In this document: piece by piece, positions 57,255 through 64,000 of the stretch | How positions within the stretch are numbered: the first letter of the stretch is position 1 | Layout of the letters: the number at the start of each line of letters is the position of its first letter | Origin: Desmodus rotundus | Taxonomy: Eukaryota; Chordata; Mammalia; Chiroptera; Phyllostomidae | Direction: 5' to 3' | Assembly (NCBI RefSeq): GCF_022682495.2 | Contig: NC_071398.1 | Location: 10,298,934 to 10,362,933, forward strand | Length of the DNA stretch: 64,000 nucleotides | Position numbers and translations under genes: made by a program | Notes under the pieces: generated by a model | Seen by the model: the letters and a program-made list of their open reading frames with translations, nothing else | What the model was told of the DNA's origin: nothing | The model's database searches: none

Positions 57255-57455
57255 GGCATTTTTAAAAATTATTCCAGAGAGAGGGGAAGGGAAGGAAACG
57301 TCTATGTGAGAAAGATAGATAGGTTGCCTTCTGCACATGTCCACATTGGGGACCGAACCCAGAACCTGGGCATATGCCTTGAACAGGATTCAAACCTGCA
57401 ACCTTTTGGTTTGTGGGACGATGTCCAACCAACTGAGCCATTCCAGACAGGGCTA
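57255..57455 (-). mobile_element. VES-type SINE, minus strand, older subfamily
   Basis: On the minus strand: CCCTGTCTGGAATGGCTCAG head at about 57453, then TTGGACATCGTCCCACAAAC, AAAAGGTTGCAGGTTTGAAT (box B region), CATATGCCCAGGTTCTGGGT and an A-rich 3' end near 57260. The CATCGTCC anticodon-side sequence differs from the 46.6-kb copy, so it belongs to another VES subfamily. Confidence 0.85.
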
Positions 57456-58475
57456 GAGGGATGCTTTTAATGAGCAATGCTCTGTATAAAGGAGTTTCTC
57501 TAAATAGAACTCCATTTGCCTCAGAGAGAAATTGTTGCTTCTTTAGGGAAGAAAGAGCACAAGTTGGTTTTTGTTTAAAGGAACATACACACACACACAC
57601 ACACAGCACTTTAGGAAGGCAGGGAAAAAGAGGGCCATCTAAGACTACAGCTTCCCTGTCCATCGTCCTGAATTACCCCTGGCTGCCATGGGCATGCTCC
57701 TTTTATTTCACTTTAGACTACTTGAAAAAGAAACTAACAAACAGTACTTTGAAATAATGTAGTGTTAACATTTGTGCACTAAACTCGAACACATTTTAAA
57801 TAGTCGCCTCTACTCCTGATATCCATATACTGACCATTATGACAATATCTCTAAAACTCCTGATTTGACTGCCACTCTCCTGTCTTTACACATGTTTGAT
57901 TTTCTGCACAATAACTCACTGGCTACATGGAAACATATGGTAGTCCAGGTGTCAGCTTCCCTGGAAAGCTGCCCAAGCAGCTGAATCCCCACCTGGCATT
58001 CTGCTTTTGGCCTGTAATCAAACTCTCCCCAAACCAGACCACTTTTGAAATCTTAAGGCTCTTAATATTTCTTGGATCTGGATAATGATAAGAATCACTT
58101 GAGCTGTGAAGGAGAGGACTTTAAAACATAGTAAAAAAGGAAAAAAAAATGTATTATTGGTTCCTATCCCTGGAGATTTCTGAGTTCTACACTTGATCTG
58201 TGGGACTAAAATCAGTTTCAAATCAAATCTTCCGATGATTTGACAGCTACATATCAAGCACTTCTGAGGTACCTGGAATCACATGGTTTCTACTCTGTGG
58301 GTCCTTTTAAAGTAATCAGTGCCCTTTCTCTAATTTTAGTCCAGGGAAGTAATAAATTATTTAACTCATGTTTTCTCTCCTCAAGTTTTCATCCAAAATT
58401 TTCAAAACTAACTTCTTACATTGAGTACTATGATTCAATTTACAATAAAGAGAATAAAAATTATGATCTTGGGAG
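57456..58475. other. Unassigned DNA with a CA microsatellite
   Basis: (CA)n of about 9-10 units lies at 57587-57605. No gene or interspersed repeat recognised in the rest. Confidence 0.45.
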
Positions 58476-58477
58476 GA

Positions 58478-58605
58478 AGATCAGGGTCCAGCCTCAGAGG
58501 TCTGTCGTTTTTTCGTATTCTCACTGTGCACAGCTATAAAATGGGGTGAAAGCAGCCCTTTCACCAGGGATATTTGAGGATTAAATGTAAATGCATTATC
58601 CCATG
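58478..58605 (+). repeat. MIR SINE, plus strand
   Basis: agatcagggtccagcctcag, gcacagctataaaatggggt and tttgaggattaaatgtaaat follow MIR order. Confidence 0.6.
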
Positions 58606-59220
58606 TTTACCCCACGACAGACTTGTTGATAAGTAATCGACTGATTTCTCTGTTGGCAAACGGAGTTTCAGAGAAGTCAAGTACTCATTTCAGTGAATAT
58701 AATAAAAGAGTCAGTGTAGTACCTGAGTTGCCTTTGAGCTAAAAAATTATAGAATATTAAAGTTATAGGATATTAAATATCCAGTCTTCCTGTAATTCTA
58801 TACTCCACCAGTGAACTTACTTAATGTTCTAAAATGTTGATATTATTCCCAGCTATCTAAATAAGGCAATAAAAAGTAATAGTAGCTGTATTTCATGAAT
58901 ACCTATCATTTTTATGTATATAATGTAAGTTAGCCAAATAAGGAAGTTGTATAATCTCAGCTACAGAAACACACCAAAGGTTAAGATGCCAAAATCCTCA
59001 GAAAAAAACACAGTTCTGTTTTACCCTAGGCATTGAGAAAACAAAAGAAAACAACAAATAAAAGGCAACACCAAAATAATCGCTTAGGGGACCCAAGTCA
59101 AATCCTATAAATAAGTTAGTCTCCCCTCAAATTGAATTAGACCATTAGAGCACCAAGTAGTGTACTTATTATTCTGACACATTTCAAATACAAGTACTAA
59201 GTGAAGTGCAATTAATTCTC
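58606..59220. other. Unassigned AT-rich DNA
   Basis: Nothing recognised apart from short MIR-like words near 58640-58690. Confidence 0.45.
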
Positions 59221-59224
59221 ATCT

Positions 59225-59715
59225 ATTATCCTTTGCTAACTAGGAAGTTCCCAGAATCATAACACTGATGACCATAGTTGCGATAGGGGAACTCAAGAGT
59301 TAAAGTTTTTAGCCTTAGTTGATAGGCTTAAGTGATTAATGCATGTGGAAAGCTGTTATTCCAGCATTAATTCAGCCTTTGTCTGGAAATGTTGGAGGTG
59401 GTATCTGAGCCATTGTGCTCCAGGGGGGAAACACCCCTGATGCAGATAAAGAATTGTTGATCAACAGATAAAGAAGTAGTAGAAAAATCACCACCAGACT
59501 GCAACTCTTATCCGGTTAATGTTTTCCTAAACCCCTTACCTACCCTTTCTCCTCCTTATAAGAAGGTCAGCTTGAAATGAGATGTTAAGAAGGTTTTTGA
59601 GGGAATATAACCCACCTCTTTTCAGATTGCTGGTCATCTGAATAAAGCTCCCATAAAGACTCAATCCTTGTCTCTACTTATTGGTTCTGGTAGTGACAGG
59701 CAACATGAACACTAA
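59225..59715 (+). repeat. Probable solo LTR of an endogenous retrovirus
   Basis: The layout is LTR-like: a TATA box ttataaga at 59556-59563 and a polyadenylation signal aataaa at 59641-59646, followed by a short T/G-rich stretch with tctacttattggttctggta and a caggcaacatgaac end. This spacing fits U3-R-U5 of an ERV1-like LTR. No internal viral genes adjoin it, so it would be a solo LTR. I could not fix the 5' end or a target duplication. Confidence 0.5.
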
Positions 59716-60184
59716 CTTTTCTAGTTTCAGCTGCAGAAATTCTAAGTTAATCCTGCTCTCTTGCAAATTCTAATGAAGTCGAGAGAGTTAGCTGTTGTTG
59801 ATGAGCTGATCAACTGATTCTTGGACTCAGAGTTCATGTCATTCTCCTTAGCTCATGACTCTCATTAGATTTTTAGAAAATATTTGTGACTTCTTAGTTG
59901 CCCTGGGATACATAAAAATAATCTATTACAAGAAAAAGTATTAAAGCTTTGAATATATAGAGTGTGGAGCATGTTTTACCCATTGGGTCACTTCTTTGTC
60001 CACAGAACCCACTTCCTCTACACGTTGGAGAATCCTACTTTTCTTTGGTTTCCTCTCTTCCCCCTACAACACCTAAGACATTTCTATCCCTCTGCCATCT
60101 CCCCCTCTGGAGTCCTGTTTTCATTCTAGCAACAAGTCTTGATCTCCCTGTAGGTTAATCCTGTATTATCCTGGGAATCAATAA
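59716..60184. other. Unassigned DNA
   Basis: Nothing recognised; the 64-codon frame at 59964-60158 is pyrimidine-rich without domains. Confidence 0.45.
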
Positions 60185-60187
60185 AAC

Positions 60188-60222
60188 ATTCTTCTTCTTC
60201 TTCTTCTTTTTTTTTTTTTATC
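60188..60222. repeat. (TTC)n plus T-run
   Basis: Six TTC units lead into a run of about 13 T. Confidence 0.9.
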
Positions 60223-60514
60223 CCTGGAGAACTCATAGGTTTTTCTGCATTTTTTAAAGAATGACTTACAGGATAAATGGACCTTTTTGCTCACAATACT
60301 TCTCAGGTAACACTTCTCAAGTAATAGCTTCAACATGTTAAGGGAAGCACTAGGTCTACTTATCAGTGGCCTCCATGGAGAAGGATGGGTAGGGTAGTGG
60401 AAGAAGACGGAATAATTAAGGAATAGCAGTTCCTTGATGCCAAACACCTATACTTGATTCGAGGTTCTCATAACAGAGATTTCTCACAAAATTCATCCCA
60501 TATTTGGGAAAGGT
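60223..60514. other. Unassigned DNA
   Basis: Nothing recognised. Confidence 0.5.
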
Positions 60515-60515
60515 T

Positions 60516-60561
<46 letters not shown>
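60516..60561. repeat. Compound microsatellite (TC)12(AC)11
   Basis: About twelve TC units pass directly into about eleven CA units without interruption. Likely length-polymorphic. Confidence 0.95.
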
Positions 60562-61218
60562 TTTAAAGTATTTAATAAGTGATCTAGTCTAAATAATTGA
60601 TTTAGGGAAATGCTTAGACACTTTGCCACAAAGTGGGGCAAACAGGAAAATTTCAGAAGAAGAGAAAGGAAAACACTGGAACTATATTCTTGCTGATGGC
60701 TTGTAATACAAATCCCATAAATATTTTATTTGACTCTTTTTGTTTCTGAGAAATAAACCTCTCATTTGGAATGACACTTCATCTCAGGTGCTCAAGCATT
60801 TCCCTGTGTACCTGTTTTCTGACCCCACTGAGTAAGGAAACAGCCCCAAGGTCTGTGAATCAATTTGCATAACAAAAGAAAAATGCACCTTCCTGCTTGG
60901 AACTCCCAGGGGCTTTGCTTAGGGAAGGAGGGAGGTTCATTCATAAAGTTCTGAGACAGGTAGGTGAGTACAAAACAAATGATAAGTACCCTAACAGGGA
61001 AGTTCTTAAAAGCTCATTAGCTCCCTGTATTTGATAGGCTCTGTCACCATTGCCAACACAGCTGCTGGGGAAGGCTGCCAAAGAGGACGAAAAGGAAGAA
61101 AGATGTGACTGCAATGGGGGACATGTTTCACACAACTTGGCGCTATCTGCCATTCCTTAATCTGTGTCCAGAAAGGAGGGGGTTGAATATGGATGTCGAC
61201 AATGGTGCAGACAGCCAA

Positions 61219-61220
<2 letters not shown>
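60562..61220. other. Unassigned DNA
   Basis: No gene or repeat recognised. Confidence 0.45.

Positions 61221-61253
<33 letters not shown>
61221..61253. repeat. (AC)16 microsatellite
   Basis: About sixteen uninterrupted AC units. Confidence 0.95.
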
Positions 61254-61258
<5 letters not shown>

Positions 61259-61324
61259 TCATAGAAACATGCTGATTTTGTATTTCTAAAAATATAATAA
61301 GTAGGTAAAACACATTCCATATAT

Positions 61325-61735
61325 GTTTTTAATTTTTTTTAATTAAAGCATAGTTGGCAGGTGATATTGTATCTTATTTATAACTGGAAGTTTGTACCTC
61401 TTAATCCCCTTTACCTTTTTCAGTCATTCCCTACCCCTGACCCATCTGGCAACCATCAATGTGTTTCCTATATCTATGAGTCTACTTCTGTTTTTTTTTA
61501 ATTAGTTGTTTTGTTTTGCTTTTTGGATTCAACACATAAGTGAAATCATACAGTACTTGTCTTTCTCTCTCTCACCTATTTCATTAGCATAATATTCTCT
61601 AGATCTATCCATGTTGCCGTAAATGGCAAGATTGCATTCTTTTTCATTGCTGAGTAATATTCCATTGTGTATACACCATATCTTTTTTTATCCAGTCATC
61701 TATTGATGGCCATTTATGTTTGCAACTATGCTTGC
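61325..61735 (-). mobile_element. L1 3' end, minus strand
   Basis: aaagcatagttggcaggtga, ataactggaagtttgtacct, catctggcaaccatcaatgt, aacacataagtgaaatcata, gagtaatattccattgtgta and tccagtcatctattgatggc are, in order, the reverse complement of an old L1 3' UTR and ORF2 end. 5'-truncated. Confidence 0.88.
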
Positions 61736-62604
61736 TTTGCAGGGGTCTTAAACCACATAAAACACTAGCTTCTCTTACTTCAGTTACGCCACTATAATTT
61801 CTCCGGTTGTAGGGGTCTGCCAGAACAGTGGGAGGCTATGGAGACTTCTTGGTGTGCAGAAAGGTCTGCATAATGAAATGGGTTCTATACGTGAATCTTC
61901 TTATATGTGTGTGTGTATGTGTATAAAGGAGAAGGAGACAGTGGCAGGTGGGGAGGGAGGCAGATTTTGCTGACAAATTAGGACCTGTTTGGCTTCTCAT
62001 TTCTCTTCAGTTGTATTAATGAAAGCTATGAATGATGCTTCTTGCCCATTCTTTTTTTATAATAATATTTGCTTTTTATATGATAACACTCTTGCCACTT
62101 TTCTTCCAAAATGTAAGGTGAGTTAGAGTCAACAAGGACAAGTTGTTAGGGGCTAGGAATATGTGTAATTTGAAGGAGAGAGATTTAAGGCTGTTGGGAG
62201 AATGAAGATGGGTGTCAGGGGATGTTTTCGGCCTCTATTGATGAAGGGAGAACAAAGAATTAAGGGAAAAATAATATTTTCCTTCTCTCCCTTATTCCTT
62301 GTGTCCTCCAATGAACATTTACTAAACATGTAAAGTCTTGGTTTTCAGGTTGAGGACTCATCCTGCTAAGTTGAGAGTTTGAGAATCAGACATATGTGGG
62401 AGTTAATGGTGCCTCTCCATTGTGTTTCTACCTTCGAGAGCATTTTCTGATTCAGACTGGTGTGCATGAGAGTGTGTATATGTAAACAAACTATTAGGTA
62501 TATGTAAGATAAACTTCAGAAAGCATTTATTTGAGTTCCCCAAATGGTTTCACTCAATTCTATTAAAATACACTGATAAAAAGTAAGAAGTTACTAATTA
62601 GGTT
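61736..62604. other. Unassigned DNA
   Basis: No gene or repeat recognised. Confidence 0.45.
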
Positions 62605-62783
62605 CCCTCTCTCCCTCAATCTCTCCTCTTCCTTTCCCTTCCTTTCCTTCCTTTTTCTTCCCTTCCTTTCCTTCCCTCCCCTTCTTTTCCCTTCCCTTCC
62701 CTTCTTTTCCCTTCCCTTCCCTTCTTTTCCCTTCCCTTCCCTTCCATTCCCCTATCTTCCCTTTTCTTTCCCTTCCTTTCTCA
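62605..62783. repeat. TTCCC/CTTTC polypyrimidine minisatellite
   Basis: About 180 bases of almost pure pyrimidine. Its middle (about 62685-62745) is a higher-order array in which a 20-bp unit cttttcccttcccttccctt recurs about three times; the edges are irregular CTTTCC/TTCCC units. Confidence 0.95.
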
Positions 62784-64000
62784 AAAAGGAATTACCCAGT
62801 AACCATTTAAAGAAGAATTGTATCAATTTTATAGAAAACCTTATACTATAAAATCTCAGCAACTCTGATTTATGTGTAGTAGTGGGTCCAAGTAGTTTTA
62901 GGAATAAATCAGAAATACACAAATGAAAGTCAACAGTGACATGAGTCTGAATAGTTTACAAGGAGTCTTGCTTGAACTCTACCCTGGAGACGTTCAGTCA
63001 CTCTTCCTTGATTACAAAATAATTCTGAAGCAGTGACATTGCTATTTTTACTTAATCTGGGATGAAATTATTTTCTTTCTTTATCTATTAAATTTAATTG
63101 ATATATTCATAATATTTAACTGCTTGATCAGCCTCTTAACCCCTTGTTTTTAACAACTCTAAGACATTTTAAAATTTAATGCTATGAAATCAGAATGAAC
63201 ACTGACTCCTTTTTAGCTTATTTATTTTCCAGTATGCAGTTGAAATACACAGTATGTAGTGAACGAATACACCACAACACCACCTTTTGTTTGATGATAA
63301 AATTATTTCACCTAAAACAATAGATGTTGTTCTGAATAGTTAATTGCTTATGTCATCAGCTGTCAAATTAGTACATTTTATGGTGCTTTTATCTTGATTA
63401 AAAGTTTCTTCTGAAGATAATTGAAACCTCATTCACTAGTCTTTGTTGTAATGAATTATCCAACAGTCAAAGTTACAAAACAGCTCCTACATTTCTGGTC
63501 TTGATTGGCTTTCTTTATTTATTCAATGCCATAGAGACTTAATCTAGTATGTCCTGAATCCAAATTCTGTGATTATTATTTTTAAAAATTTACAGATGAG
63601 TCTGGATGAAAAACAAAATGAAACAAAGTATCTTCCCTTTTTGTGTTTTCCAGTTTAATGTTAACTGTCATTTGAAATGAAAACAATTATTGTCATTATC
63701 TGCATCTTAATTTCTGCTTGATTTTGAAGGGATTTGTGTGTGTGTATATATACACATATAAAATATTAAATTCTAAAAAGTTTATAATAGGATTAAATTA
63801 TTATCACTATTATATTATTATTATTTACTGTAGTATAACTCTTTCTCCATGTTACCATGCCTACCACACTCTTTGGGAAAACAGAACTACTGCCTACCTT
63901 GCCAAGATTGTTACATGACGTGGTTTTACTGCTGCTAATAGTAAATGCAGATATCAAATACATAGTTGCATAAATAAGGTGATGCACACATTTCCTATAT
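62784..64000. other. AT-rich non-coding DNA
   Basis: Strongly AT-rich with no recognised gene or repeat. A TG/TA alternating patch lies at 63736-63760 and ATT-rich repeats at 63797-63830. Confidence 0.5.

Noticed and set aside
62605..62783. CRISPR-like spaced repeats
   Set aside because: The regular 20-bp units have no unique spacers; it is a polypyrimidine minisatellite in vertebrate DNA.

Overview
The window looks like mammalian nuclear DNA, most probably from a microbat. It has no bacterial gene organisation. It holds mammal-wide old repeats (MIR, L2, MLT1 LTRs, MER-type hAT elements, old L1) and younger lineage-specific ones: four tRNA-derived SINEs of the bat VES type, ORF1-only LINE-1 derivatives of the HAL1 ('half-L1') type, an RTE-clade LINE and Tc1/mariner elements. 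The species call is inference from repeat types that I recognise; it has not been checked by alignment.

I recognise no host protein-coding gene. Nearly all long open frames are remnants of retroelement or transposase genes, or chance frames. The one exception I would check is a 112-codon frame at 52750-53088. It has no repeat resemblance that I can see, natural-looking composition and an acceptor-like sequence just upstream. The window is probably intergenic or deep intronic.

Layout. 1-6.5 kb: mostly single-copy, with a homeodomain-type motif cluster near 540-577, a VES SINE, MIRs and an MLT1 LTR. 6.5-7.7 kb: a HAL1 copy on +. 11.5-12.4 kb: two MLT1 LTRs in opposite orientation. 13.4-15.6 kb: an RTE LINE on - with a HAL1/L1 3' end nested in it. 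15.9-16.4 kb: a 5'-truncated L1 with target-site duplications. 18.9-24.8 kb: L1, L2 and MLT1 pieces and a 205-bp MITE. 26.5-28.2 kb: a HAL1 on - interrupted by a hAT-like MITE. 29.6 kb: a 127-bp mariner-like MITE. 35-39 kb: old L1 tails and a mariner relic with transposase remains. 42-47 kb: MIRs, a hAT fragment, old L1 ORF2, a purine tract and a clean VES SINE. 49-53 kb: MER20-like, L2 and MIR pieces and the unknown frame. 53.65-55.52 kb: the best-preserved mobile element, a 1.84-kb HAL1 with a 15-bp target-site duplication, GC-rich 5' UTR and an open 232-codon ORF1. 56-64 kb: VES, MIR, a probable solo LTR, L1, microsatellites and a pyrimidine minisatellite.

The main biological theme is a non-autonomous LINE lineage. 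Three copies show 5' UTR, ORF1 and 3' UTR with no ORF2, and a fourth retains only the shared 3' end. They must have used reverse transcriptase in trans. They differ in 5' UTR and in ORF1 architecture.
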